Shown here piece by piece: positions 37,202 through 45,444 of a stretch of 64,000 bases of DNA (position 1 is its first letter; every line of letters starts with the position of its first letter). This DNA is from a virus. Location: positions 62,001 to 126,000 of the IMG/VR virus record IMGVR_UViG_3300017989_000057. One strand, written 5' to 3'. The translations under genes were made by a program, and so were the position numbers. A model generated the notes under the pieces. It did no database searches. It had not been told where the DNA came from and saw nothing but the letters and a program-made list of their open reading frames with translations.

Positions 37202-37777
37202 CTAACTGACTACCGAAAACAGCACCATGTGTCTGTGGTCCCCCATATAGACATGGACGTTGTTGATGCCCTCGGCCTTTATTCGCTCTCGAAGTTCCTT
37301 TTCTTTGTGCTGCTGCGAAGGACTTTTCCTTACGTCGAAATCAACAAAGGTGGCTTTAACCTTCCTGTATTCACCCGTATCTAATAGGTCGCTGATAATA
37401 TCGCATTCGCTACCTTCGCAATTCAACTTCAAGAACACTTCGTCATCTTCCGACATGTTCTCTCGGAACCAATCTGACGCCTTGACAAAACGACATCGCG
37501 TCACACGAGGCTCCGGGTTGCAGGTTGTTTGATAGTCGGCGTGTACTGTACCCCCTTGACTGCCTTCGTTGTGCAAGTCCATCTCACACTCACTTGACCA
37601 TAGACCGACCTTGACAATCGTCACCTTCGGGTTGGTTCCGAACTTGCGATCCAAGATATCGTGACACAAGGGCGATGGGTCAAATCCGAAGATGTGATCC
37701 ACCTTGAATCTGGGTCTAAGTAGAAGTTCGATTGTCTGCCCATGATGGGCACCTATGTCCAGAAAGATACGCTTCAT
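37202..37777 (-). CDS. FkbM-family methyltransferase
   Basis: This 191-aa protein starts at 37777, supported by GGAGGAAG. It opens with R-I-F-L-D-I-G-A-H-H-G-Q-T, the SAM-binding motif I of FkbM proteins. F-G-F-D-P-S-P is motif II, and V-F-L-K-L-N-C-E-G-S-E-C the conserved strand-4 block (normally K-I-D-x-E-G). FkbM enzymes methylate sugar hydroxyls in capsules and glycolipids, and the setting among glycosyltransferases agrees. In the conserved K-x-D-x-E-G the Asp is replaced by Asn here, which could alter activity. Confidence 0.8.
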   Translation of the reverse strand: MKRIFLDIGAHHGQTIELLLRPRFKVDHIFGFDPSPLCHDILDRKFGTNPKVTIVKVGLWSSECEMDLHNEGSQGGTVHADYQTTCNPEPRVTRCRFVKASDWFRENMSEDDEVFLKLNCEGSECDIISDLLDTGEYRKVKATFVDFDVRKSPSQQHKEKELRERIKAEGINNVHVYMGDHRHMVLFSVVS

Positions 37778-37778
37778 T

Positions 37779-38624
37779 CTACTTCCTCCAGTCTGTGTAA
37801 ACAAAGCGGGCCAAAAAACAATCGTCGTGGATGTGGAAGGCGAATTTCAGTTTCGGGAGTAATCCTGTGACCCTCAATTGTTTGAGTGCAAATTCATGAT
37901 TGGAAGGAACACCTTGCCGCAGAAAGGTACCAAGATTGTCGTACAAATCGCCGAACTTGTCCATAATTTCAGAGCCGCCGAAGAACCAATAGTCTGCCAG
38001 TGCCGGGTAATGTGGGTCATGTGGGTATCCAATATGAACATGCCTGAGTGTTGGATCATTCTTCTTGTTCCATCCGTGGAAGAACCAATCTTCGTGTCTG
38101 ATACCATGCCCATTTGGAAGCTTCATGACACACCAGTTGGATGCATAGAAGTGGTTCGGGTCAAACTTGCTGAAATAGACATCCACCATCCATGCAACAT
38201 CGAAGCGGCCAATCATTACCATGTCGTATCGAAAGCCATGTTCCTCTTCGTATTGCCGTTTGAGGTGCATACACTTTTGAACGCTGTACCATCGGGCGGC
38301 GGTAATCTGAGTTTTGGATGTTTCGCCATCCGGGTAACCTACGTCCACCTTGCCCCCAACGAAACTGAATTTGGGGTCTGGTTCAAAGATCGCTGCCTTG
38401 GGTTGGTAAGCATCCCTTAGTTCTTGCTCCACTTGGACACTTGGGGTGTGCATGAAAACATCCACCTGATCATTCTTGCTAAATAGATGTCGTTGATAGT
38501 GTTCTAGCCCCTTGGTCCATTCCACCGGAGTTCTTTTGCCGTTATGTCCGTTCCACATTTGGCCACCCACGACCTTCTTGCCTGGGTGCATTGCCATTCC
38601 ACTCAAACAAAGTGCGACTCTCAT
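37779..38624 (-). CDS. Glycosyltransferase-like protein with R-F-D motif
   Basis: This 281-aa protein has AGGAGG ahead of its ATG. The N-terminus M-R-V-A-L-C-L-S-G and the central Y-D-M-V-M-I-G-R-F-D-V-A-W place it with predicted GT-A-like proteins in capsule and LPS clusters that carry R-x-D instead of D-x-D. Many aromatic and His residues follow (H-P-G-K-K, H-I-G-Y-P-H-D-P-H-Y). The fold assignment is by pattern. It is flanked by two methyltransferase genes. Confidence 0.55.
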   Translation of the reverse strand: MRVALCLSGMAMHPGKKVVGGQMWNGHNGKRTPVEWTKGLEHYQRHLFSKNDQVDVFMHTPSVQVEQELRDAYQPKAAIFEPDPKFSFVGGKVDVGYPDGETSKTQITAARWYSVQKCMHLKRQYEEEHGFRYDMVMIGRFDVAWMVDVYFSKFDPNHFYASNWCVMKLPNGHGIRHEDWFFHGWNKKNDPTLRHVHIGYPHDPHYPALADYWFFGGSEIMDKFGDLYDNLGTFLRQGVPSNHEFALKQLRVTGLLPKLKFAFHIHDDCFLARFVYTDWRK

Positions 38625-38633
38625 GCGATCCTC

Positions 38634-39200
38634 CTACTCCAAGACGCGGACTATCTTGCGCTCTTCGCCAGATGGTGTATGATCGACAAATGGTACAATT
38701 TCACAGCGACGACCGAATGCTGCTACCCATTCGTTGAACGCTCGCTGTTCATGATCATCATACTGAGCATCGTGTTTGTAGAACCATTCGTCGAAGACGA
38801 TGATCGTGCCCTCGACGATGTAGTCGTTCAAGGCCCACAACACCTCTTTGGCAGAGCTATAGAGGTCAGAATCAACGTGCAATAACGCAATTGGTTGTGC
38901 TACTTTGAGATGGTCTGGCAATGTATCCGAAAACCATCCGGCGTAGAACTTTACATTTGGAACATTGGGGATAACACCGTTGGTCGAAAAGTATTCTGGT
39001 GGAACCACAACGACCCCGTGCTTGTCTATCCAAGCCTCTGGTAGTCCCACGAATGAGTCAAACCCAAATACCTGGAATGAATCATCTAGTGTCTGTCGTA
39101 TAACCCTGATTGTCTCACCACGACAAACACCAAATTCCAAGACGTGCTTGTACCTGCTATCCAACAACGTTAGTCCATGCTGTAGGCTAGAGCGTATCAC
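38634..39200 (-). CDS. TylF/macrocin O-methyltransferase-like protein
   Basis: This class I methyltransferase is ~188 aa. L-E-F-G-V-C-R-G-E-T is motif I, F-G-F-D-S-F-V-G-L-P-E-A-W is the hallmark second block, and L-H-V-D-S-D-L-Y-S-S with V-F-D-E-W-F gives the metal-dependent catalytic Asp pair known in TylF/MycF. The start is uncertain: GTG 39200 has AGGTG five bases upstream, while a TTG at 39227 would add nine residues. It overlaps the sulfotransferase-like gene. It probably methylates a sugar hydroxyl. Confidence 0.8.
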   Translation of the reverse strand: MIRSSLQHGLTLLDSRYKHVLEFGVCRGETIRVIRQTLDDSFQVFGFDSFVGLPEAWIDKHGVVVVPPEYFSTNGVIPNVPNVKFYAGWFSDTLPDHLKVAQPIALLHVDSDLYSSAKEVLWALNDYIVEGTIIVFDEWFYKHDAQYDDHEQRAFNEWVAAFGRRCEIVPFVDHTPSGEERKIVRVLE

Positions 39201-39855
39201 GGCCACACCTTTCTTTGTATGTTTCAAACAACTGGCTGAAACTAGCCAGAAATTCCTGGTCCTCCGTTGAGACTTCGAATGGTTGGTTGTTTAGAGGGTG
39301 CCAGCCCACTGTTTTAGTTACTGGGTCCAGAGATTTTCTTTTCCATCCCAACCGTTGCTGAACACTGTCCAAAACAACTTCCTGATCCTGTTGCATCTGT
39401 TCGTATGTGATAGTCCAATCTGCGTATGTTAACCAAAACATGTTGGTCAATAGCCACAGTTCGGGTGGCGTTGCTAATTGATCTTGTATCCAACTTCTCC
39501 TGGGTTGAGATACGATCTTGTCGTCGAAGTAGATTTTGCATTTACCAATCACTCTTGGCATCTTCCTGTATGGCGTTCGGATGAAATCCGAGAAGTCAGC
39601 CAGCTTGATACCATTACGTTCTCTCATTCTGAACACAGACATCAAAACAGGTTGTATGCTGCGACTACAGTGGAGGATGTGAGCACGCTTATAATGCTCT
39701 CGTATCTCTGTGTCGAACTTGTGGCCACCAAACATATCCATATACTTGGTATACGGAGTGACAAAACTATCGAAGATAGTTCTAAGCACCCAATGTGTTC
39801 CACTGCGTGGGTGAGTCACTAGCCGCAATCTGTCTTTCTTAAATTTCCGTGCCAC
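39187..39855 (-). CDS. Sulfotransferase-like protein
   Basis: This 222-aa protein has a GTG start with GGAGG upstream, inside the last codons of the preceding gene. V-T-H-P-R-S-G-T-H-W-V-L at residues 13-24 matches the 5'-phosphosulfate-binding loop of PAPS-dependent sulfotransferases. H-C-S-R-S-I-Q-P-V-L-M-S around 60-72 fits the 3'-phosphate-binding helix. The family normally has ~250-300 residues. If active it would sulfate a glycan made by the cluster, an unusual modification for a phage. A related P-loop-like protein without sulfotransfer is possible. Confidence 0.7.
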   Translation of the reverse strand: MARKFKKDRLRLVTHPRSGTHWVLRTIFDSFVTPYTKYMDMFGGHKFDTEIREHYKRAHILHCSRSIQPVLMSVFRMRERNGIKLADFSDFIRTPYRKMPRVIGKCKIYFDDKIVSQPRRSWIQDQLATPPELWLLTNMFWLTYADWTITYEQMQQDQEVVLDSVQQRLGWKRKSLDPVTKTVGWHPLNNQPFEVSTEDQEFLASFSQLFETYKERCGRDTL

Positions 39856-41425
39856 TGTTTTCCTCCAAGAGATTGTGCAACATCAACTTACCAAGGTGGA
39901 ACAACATCTCGGCGTATGGTTGGTGATGCAATGCTGCGATATTTAGATATATCAGTGCTGTCAACACCTTGACCTTGTGACAATCATAATGATGCCGTGT
40001 CAAATATCGTTGTAACCATGTTTCACAATCGATGAGAATTTGTCGCCTCAGAAAATCGAAGTTGACTGTAGTTCCATCGATATCTATTTCGTATAAACCA
40101 CGGTGGATAATGCCGTGAGAAACTATCAGGCCATGCCACAGTTTTGCCAGATCGTAGTATATGTCGCCATAGTCACTGAGTCCACCAAAGTTCTGTCGCC
40201 AGTCGAGCAAGCTGAAGGCACTGCCTGTGTCGATCGTGTTCTCGAAGTGGAGATCACCATGAAAGCGAACCGGAATACCTTCGGATATCCATGTCCAATC
40301 GACATGTTCCAGCAACTCTGCCGCAGATGGTACATTCACTCCGTTAATGCACTGCGCCGAATCCTCGTATCCGAATCGGTCGAAATAAGCCTGCACTCGT
40401 TGAATGGTTTTGTCTTGGTAGAATTTGCGGTATGCCTCTCTTACCTCCACAGTCAATAATTGTCTATCACCCCATAGTCCCTCCAGCCACGCCAAAAACT
40501 CTTTGAACCGCAGCATGGTAACTGTGTCGGATAGCACCCTACCCTCAACCATAGGATAACAATACATGTTGGCGGTGCTGCCCTCAATTTCGGGGACGTA
40601 TCCATCGAGCGAAGTCTTGGCCCTGGCAACTCTTTGAGCAATGAAATCCCGATCTGTTGAGAACTTCACCACCCTACCATTGCAGAACCATATATGCTCC
40701 TGAGCCTTCGGTAGAATATTGGGATCATCTTCTGTCCCGAACACCTGATTAGCGTACGACAGGGCCTCTACTGTCCCTGTATCGTACCATGTGAACTTGA
40801 CACCCTTGACCGACTGTTGCTTGACCATCGAAGCCAGGGCAAATGACTCCCCCTGGTTCGTCGTGCCCTCTTGGAGCGCTCTATCCATAGCCGCCCAGAA
40901 GGCTTTGTAGTCGTTGACGCCGCAGATGCCAATGTACGCCTTCGCCTCTGGGTGGACCCCCTTTTCCCCCAAGTCCTTGACAACGGTATCATCCCACGAG
41001 TCAGCTACGACAGAACGATAATCGTTACCAGCCCGAATGTCTGCATATCCTATCCAGTCATGATCGGGGCGAGGGATACTTTCTGTGACGATAGCGTCGT
41101 TGGTAAAGAAGATGAATGGACATTGCAACACATCTCGGTAGTCGCATAAATCTGCGGTTAGACCTTTTCGGTTAGCCCAGATGAATGTGAAATTGCGATC
41201 TGGGTATGCTAGCGTGAGAAACTCTTGGACCAATTCCCCCTTGTGTCCCAGGTCGATGATGAGTTCCACATCTGGCGGAAACTTCTCGACAATGTAGGAA
41301 ATAATTGGACGGTTGGCCACAGGAACCAATGTCTTGTTAACATGGTCACAGTGGTTTCCCAATCGAGAACCTACTCCAGCGGTTGGAACTAGAACTTTGT
41401 ACGACTTATTTTCTTCCGTAGTCAT
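39839..41425 (-). CDS. Sugar nucleotidyltransferase fused to aminoglycoside/choline kinase-like domain
   Basis: This is a 528-aa bifunctional protein. Residues ~8-230 form an NTP-transferase domain: P-T-A-G-V-G-S-R-L-G is the nucleotide-binding loop, followed by K-T-L-V-P-V, and F-F-T-N-D-A supplies the Asp. Residues ~250-520 form a kinase fold with R-F-H-G-D-L-H-F-E-N-T (catalytic loop H-G-D-x3-N) and L-L-D-W-R-Q (the metal-binding Asp). The layout recalls LicC/LicA-type phosphorylation and activation of a small alcohol or sugar on one chain. AAGGGTG precedes the ATG. It would feed an activated precursor to the cluster. Confidence 0.85.
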   Translation of the reverse strand: MTTEENKSYKVLVPTAGVGSRLGNHCDHVNKTLVPVANRPIISYIVEKFPPDVELIIDLGHKGELVQEFLTLAYPDRNFTFIWANRKGLTADLCDYRDVLQCPFIFFTNDAIVTESIPRPDHDWIGYADIRAGNDYRSVVADSWDDTVVKDLGEKGVHPEAKAYIGICGVNDYKAFWAAMDRALQEGTTNQGESFALASMVKQQSVKGVKFTWYDTGTVEALSYANQVFGTEDDPNILPKAQEHIWFCNGRVVKFSTDRDFIAQRVARAKTSLDGYVPEIEGSTANMYCYPMVEGRVLSDTVTMLRFKEFLAWLEGLWGDRQLLTVEVREAYRKFYQDKTIQRVQAYFDRFGYEDSAQCINGVNVPSAAELLEHVDWTWISEGIPVRFHGDLHFENTIDTGSAFSLLDWRQNFGGLSDYGDIYYDLAKLWHGLIVSHGIIHRGLYEIDIDGTTVNFDFLRRQILIDCETWLQRYLTRHHYDCHKVKVLTALIYLNIAALHHQPYAEMLFHLGKLMLHNLLEENSGTEI

Positions 41426-41753
41426 CGCTCACCCTTATAACATCGTCTTGCTCTGGAGTAGACGCTTCTAGATAAATAGTATCAGTTATCCCATACATAC
41501 GGTGTGTTCTGCCTGCGGGAATTGTATAATGTTCTCCTGGCATTAATTGTATATCTTCCCAGATAGAATCTGAACCAGAAAAATTAGTAGTAACGATTAG
41601 TATTCCACTTATTACTATAATAGTCTCGGTTTTGCGTTCATGATATTGTAAACTACAACGATTTCCAGCTTTCATAAATAAGCGCTTTACCATATAATTA
41701 TTATTTACTTCTAACATTTCTTCCCTACCCCATGGCTTTTCAACGACTTTCAT
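41406..41753 (-). CDS. Cupin, mannose-6-phosphate isomerase type II-like
   Basis: This 115-aa protein starts at 41753, supported by GGAGGGGG; an earlier in-frame start would sit inside the previous gene. V-E-K-P-W-G-R-E-E opens the domain as in the C-terminal cupin of phosphomannose isomerase/GDP-mannose pyrophosphorylase. L-Q-Y-H-E-R-K-T-E-T and P-A-G-R-T-H-R-M hold the metal ligands. It lies between an aldolase-like gene and the nucleotidyltransferase fusion, so it may isomerise or epimerise a sugar phosphate. The DNA is AT-richer than its neighbours. Confidence 0.8.
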   Translation of the reverse strand: MKVVEKPWGREEMLEVNNNYMVKRLFMKAGNRCSLQYHERKTETIIVISGILIVTTNFSGSDSIWEDIQLMPGEHYTIPAGRTHRMYGITDTIYLEASTPEQDDVIRVSDDYGRK

Positions 41754-42756
41754 TATCCCCCTCCAAAGCAAAAAGGTAGTGTTCGATGACCTTGGTTACT
41801 TCGTGGATAATTCCTTCGCGGACACTGATCTCTTTGGATAGCTGGTCGGCAAGTTCCTTGTATGCCGGTCCATTGAAGTGATAGTGTCCCGCAACGAGTA
41901 CGACCAACATCTGTTGTAGGGCATGGGACGCATTGACCCACTTTTTCCATCGGCCACCTTCGGTTACCTCATCGACAAATGGCTGTGTGTCTATCCCATA
42001 TAGCAATGCCTGGGAAAGAATGTAGTTTGTCTGCACCACCCCAAGTTGCGGAGCTATGTTGACAGCATCTACAATCCCACGCCGTAGTTCTAGTTGTTCG
42101 CGGCTCAGATAATCGGCATTGTGTTCCTTGAGCTTGACCCCACACCCAGAGATTGCCCGATACATCTCGCCGACAGCATTGGCGTCAAATGTTCCTGTGT
42201 TGTGTGCTTCTCTGACGAGACTACCTGTTTGCACGACGTAGAAGACAGGGGTGGCGACCTGTTGGCACGCACGGACCCCAGCGACTATCTTGCCTGTGTC
42301 GGTCTCTGTGACGCCCACATTCTCATCGGTGCCGATCTCGAACATGACATTCGGGTTGATACCCAGAGCGAATTGCATCAACTCGGTTGTGAGGCGTATC
42401 TTCTGATCGTGTTCAACCTGCATGTGGCACAGGTCTAAATGAATCAAATCAAAACCGTTCTCCAAATCACACCGGATGGTCCGTCGTGTTTGATCCAGGT
42501 CGTGTTCGGGTTTCAGTCCGAATCCAGGCCCACAATGGTCTCGGCATATTACAACGTTAGCTTGCGGATATGATCTGCGCAAATGATCAATATACTCTGT
42601 GTATTGTGGGGTCGTGAATACGTATCCATGATCAGCGTCTACCTGATTGCGCGAACAGATGAGCATTAGTTGTACGCCAAACTTGTGGGAATAGCGAAAA
42701 ACCGCTTCGATGACTTCATTGCTCATTGGCCCGCACGCCAGACTAGATGTCAACAT
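41740..42756 (-). CDS. GatZ/KbaZ-like (tagatose-bisphosphate aldolase subunit) TIM-barrel protein
   Basis: This is a 338-aa protein with GGGGATGG before its ATG. L-M-L-I-C-S-R-N-Q-V-D, then V-V-I-C-R-D-H-C-G-P-G, then L-I-H-L-D-L-C-H and M-F-E-I-G-T-D-E-N-V follow the order of conserved barrel strands in GatZ/KbaZ, the companion subunit of class II tagatose-1,6-bisphosphate aldolase. Size agrees (~400 aa in bacteria, somewhat shorter here). No GatY/KbaY-type catalytic aldolase is seen in the window. Given the HAD, kinase/nucleotidyltransferase and cupin neighbours, it may instead act on a sugar phosphate in a biosynthetic route. Confidence 0.75.
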   Translation of the reverse strand: MLTSSLACGPMSNEVIEAVFRYSHKFGVQLMLICSRNQVDADHGYVFTTPQYTEYIDHLRRSYPQANVVICRDHCGPGFGLKPEHDLDQTRRTIRCDLENGFDLIHLDLCHMQVEHDQKIRLTTELMQFALGINPNVMFEIGTDENVGVTETDTGKIVAGVRACQQVATPVFYVVQTGSLVREAHNTGTFDANAVGEMYRAISGCGVKLKEHNADYLSREQLELRRGIVDAVNIAPQLGVVQTNYILSQALLYGIDTQPFVDEVTEGGRWKKWVNASHALQQMLVVLVAGHYHFNGPAYKELADQLSKEISVREGIIHEVTKVIEHYLFALEGDNESR

Positions 42757-43117
42757 TTTCCATCCCCTTGTTTCGCTCGATGTTCACACACGCAGCCGTT
42801 TTACCCTTCCGGCCCGGTTTCACATCGTTAATAACCACACGCTGTCCTCTGGGTAAGTCCATAATCAGATGGTGATAGTAAAGCCCCGCTTCTCCTATCT
42901 GTTGTTCAGTCAGTTGTCGCAGACTCTCTGGCCGTCCCGTGGTCAGAACGACCGTATAGCCTTTGTAGGCCCACTGTTTGAACGCCTCTCTGGCCCCAGG
43001 CAGTAACTCACATGGGTTGGTCAGTATTTCAGCTATATCCCCGTGGTGCTTGAAAACGCAACCATCCAGATCGCAAAATACGGTCTTGATATATACAGCA
43101 TGATCAATCTGTGACAT
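42743..43117 (-). CDS. HAD-family phosphatase
   Basis: This 124-aa protein starts at 43117, supported by GAAGGA, and overlaps the polymerase N-half by 15 bp. V-F-C-D-L-D-G-C-V carries the nucleophile and acid aspartates (D-x-D), V-V-L-T-T-G-R-P-E-S the motif II Thr, a Lys lies in the G-R-K-G-K stretch, and V-V-I-N-D the last acidic motif. It resembles small phosphatases (KdsC/LcbF-like) in sugar-activation gene sets. It probably removes phosphate from an intermediate made by the adjacent aldolase-like enzyme. It is the first gene of the cassette lying between the two polymerase halves. Confidence 0.85.
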   Translation of the reverse strand: MSQIDHAVYIKTVFCDLDGCVFKHHGDIAEILTNPCELLPGAREAFKQWAYKGYTVVLTTGRPESLRQLTEQQIGEAGLYYHHLIMDLPRGQRVVINDVKPGRKGKTAACVNIERNKGMENVDI

Positions 43118-45443
43118 CGACCAATCCTTCGTCAAGAACCTCATCTTCGTCGGTGCCGTTTATCAAGTCCTGCGCTTTCCAGAGCTTGTCCAGGGCAACT
43201 ACTCCCAGGAAGTCAAACTTAACGGCACCCATATCCTCTGCATTGTACATCTCCAGACCCACCACGCGATCCTTATTTCGTGCATCATAGGCCAGCGGCA
43301 TAAATTCGACAATGGGTCTATCTGCGATGACGACTCCAGCCGCGTGCTTGGACTGAGATTTCTTGGTGCCCTCAATTCGCATGGCTTGATCAAACAACGG
43401 CTTAAACCACTCATACGCATCCTGGACCTGTTCCACATTGTGAACAGCCCACTGTAGAATGCCGTAGTCGTCACCCTGTTCGGCCCGTGCCTGCCGCAAC
43501 TCATCTGCGATGCTGGCTTCGTCGGGTATATACTGCGTTATGTCATTGCATAGGTCGTGCGGTGTCATGTTGATGTCGTCAGCGTCCTTACCCTCTTTCA
43601 CAGCCTTGACCTTCATCAAATGTCTGACTGTATCTGGGTGAGCCCGAAATACTTCCTTGAGAGCCGCTTTGCCTTGTAGGCGACCGAAGGTGATCATTTG
43701 GGCGACATATTCCTCTCCCCATCGTTCTTTGAGGTAGGCGATGACTTCGTTGCGGAACACAACTCCGATGTCGGTGTCGATATCCGGGAGGCTGATGTGT
43801 TCGTCATGGGTTTTGACCTTGCGGCTGACATCCAATTCGTCGCGGCCCGCCAGAGTCAGACCCAGCCCATAAGCCAAGTGTGAGTTCGATGGGTTTTCTG
43901 CTGGCTTGTCCTGGATCATATCGTACAGATACATCCACATACGAGGATTCTTCTCGTCGATCCATTCCACCTCTTCCCTCATCATGTCTGTGAATTCGAC
44001 CTTCCCCTGCTTCATCCGTCTGGCTAGGTGCGTAGCCACCGCCTTCCGCTCGGCATCTGTGTCACGAGTATGCAACATCTCAAAGTTGTCGGACATCCAT
44101 GACATGAAATCCGTCTGCCCGACATCAAAGTGGGGAGGGATATTCCTGCTCATATTGTAGAATCGTTCAAAGTACAGCCCGTATTCGATTGGATCGATGC
44201 CTGTAATTCCCGTCAGATAGTTGACCAGTGAGCCAGCACCAGAACCTCGCCCCTTACCTCGGGGGCCATTCCTTTCGTCCACAAAGCGGCACGCATCCCA
44301 CACGATAAGAAAGTAGTCAGCCAGTCCGGCTTCCATGATGACAATGAGTTCCCTCTGTAGGCGTTCCCAATAGGTTCGCTTCTGCTGTGCGTCGAGATGT
44401 GCCAATTTCGTCTTAGCACCCTCGATACATAGGTGTTTTAGATATTCATTCGAATCGAGGCCAAGGGTCTTTGACTCTTCGTTGGTGAAAATCGGGAGAT
44501 AAGGATTGTGGCCCAGAGATGAATATTCGATCTGATCAGCAATGTCTAGTGTGGTCTGTAGTTCTGCCTCGGTGAAGTGTTTTCTCATCTCGTCATAGGA
44601 CGGGATGTAGTACCTATCCGAAACCATGAAATCCATAACGTCGCCGGTCTGTTGCAGTTTGCGCTCCTGCTCTTCTTTGGTCGTGTGTAGCTGTGCATAC
44701 AACAAGAGTCTCTGGTCCTCAGCCTCTTGTTGCTTGCAATAGTGTGCATCGATGGTGGCTACGGTTGGTACTCCCGTTTCTTCACTGAGTTCCCGCAGAC
44801 ACTCGACGACCAGCGTTTGAATACCCATACCTTCATCTTGTAGCTCAAGATAATAGTTGCCCTTGCCGAATGTGGCTAGGTGCTTGTGGATGATAGCTTT
44901 GCCAACGTCCTTCCAGTTGGGTCGCAGATACTTCCTTGCCCCGCTGGCGTTGCCATTCCTGCCTGCTATGATTGCTGTACGAAAATCTGTAAACAATGCC
45001 ATCGGCAATTCGCCTGCGATACATGCGGTGAGGAAAATCAGATTGCCACGCTTGGCAAACGGGGCAATACCAGCGAGGTGGATACGTGGTCTGCGGTAGA
45101 AATAATCTGGTCTATTTGATTCGCTGACCAGAGCCATCAGGTCTTTGATTCCCTGATCGTTTCTGGCGAGAACAATTAGGTGGTGTCGCCTGTTGTTGTC
45201 AGAGTTCTTGATATCTGCCTCTTTTTCGCAGACATACATTTCACACCCGATAATGGGTTTGACTTTCTTTTTCTTGGCAGCATCATAGAAGACTTTCATG
45301 CCAGCAATATTGCCGTGGTCAGTCAGTGCGCACGCCGGTAACCCAAGCTCGGCACATCGGGCCACAATGTCCTTGGGCGAACAGAGTCCGTCCAATAGAC
45401 TGTAGAAACTGTGAACATGAAGGGGCGCATATGTCTTACTCAT
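43104..45443 (-). CDS. dnaE: DNA polymerase III alpha subunit, N-terminal half (PHP and palm)
   Basis: This is a 779-aa protein with GGAGG before its ATG. The PHP domain keeps all expected metal ligands: H9-x-H11, D42-H43, E68, H87/H88, C141 and D232-x-H234. An intact PHP suggests proofreading exonuclease activity. The palm has G-R-G-S-G-A-G-S near 399 and the catalytic aspartates D556 and D558 (P-D-I-D-T-D), with D744 in K-F-D-F-L-G. The chain stops 35 residues later in an acidic tail, before the fingers. Those are encoded separately at 32.8-34.65 kb. No split-intein sequence is seen at either break. Confidence 0.95.
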   Translation of the reverse strand: MSKTYAPLHVHSFYSLLDGLCSPKDIVARCAELGLPACALTDHGNIAGMKVFYDAAKKKKVKPIIGCEMYVCEKEADIKNSDNNRRHHLIVLARNDQGIKDLMALVSESNRPDYFYRRPRIHLAGIAPFAKRGNLIFLTACIAGELPMALFTDFRTAIIAGRNGNASGARKYLRPNWKDVGKAIIHKHLATFGKGNYYLELQDEGMGIQTLVVECLRELSEETGVPTVATIDAHYCKQQEAEDQRLLLYAQLHTTKEEQERKLQQTGDVMDFMVSDRYYIPSYDEMRKHFTEAELQTTLDIADQIEYSSLGHNPYLPIFTNEESKTLGLDSNEYLKHLCIEGAKTKLAHLDAQQKRTYWERLQRELIVIMEAGLADYFLIVWDACRFVDERNGPRGKGRGSGAGSLVNYLTGITGIDPIEYGLYFERFYNMSRNIPPHFDVGQTDFMSWMSDNFEMLHTRDTDAERKAVATHLARRMKQGKVEFTDMMREEVEWIDEKNPRMWMYLYDMIQDKPAENPSNSHLAYGLGLTLAGRDELDVSRKVKTHDEHISLPDIDTDIGVVFRNEVIAYLKERWGEEYVAQMITFGRLQGKAALKEVFRAHPDTVRHLMKVKAVKEGKDADDINMTPHDLCNDITQYIPDEASIADELRQARAEQGDDYGILQWAVHNVEQVQDAYEWFKPLFDQAMRIEGTKKSQSKHAAGVVIADRPIVEFMPLAYDARNKDRVVGLEMYNAEDMGAVKFDFLGVVALDKLWKAQDLINGTDEDEVLDEGLVDVTD

Positions 45444-45444
45444 C

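Noticed and set aside
43104-43230. Possible split intein at the polymerase break
   Set aside because: The N-half ends in an acidic tail with no Cys/Ser block A. The C-half lacks a His-Asn/Cys junction.
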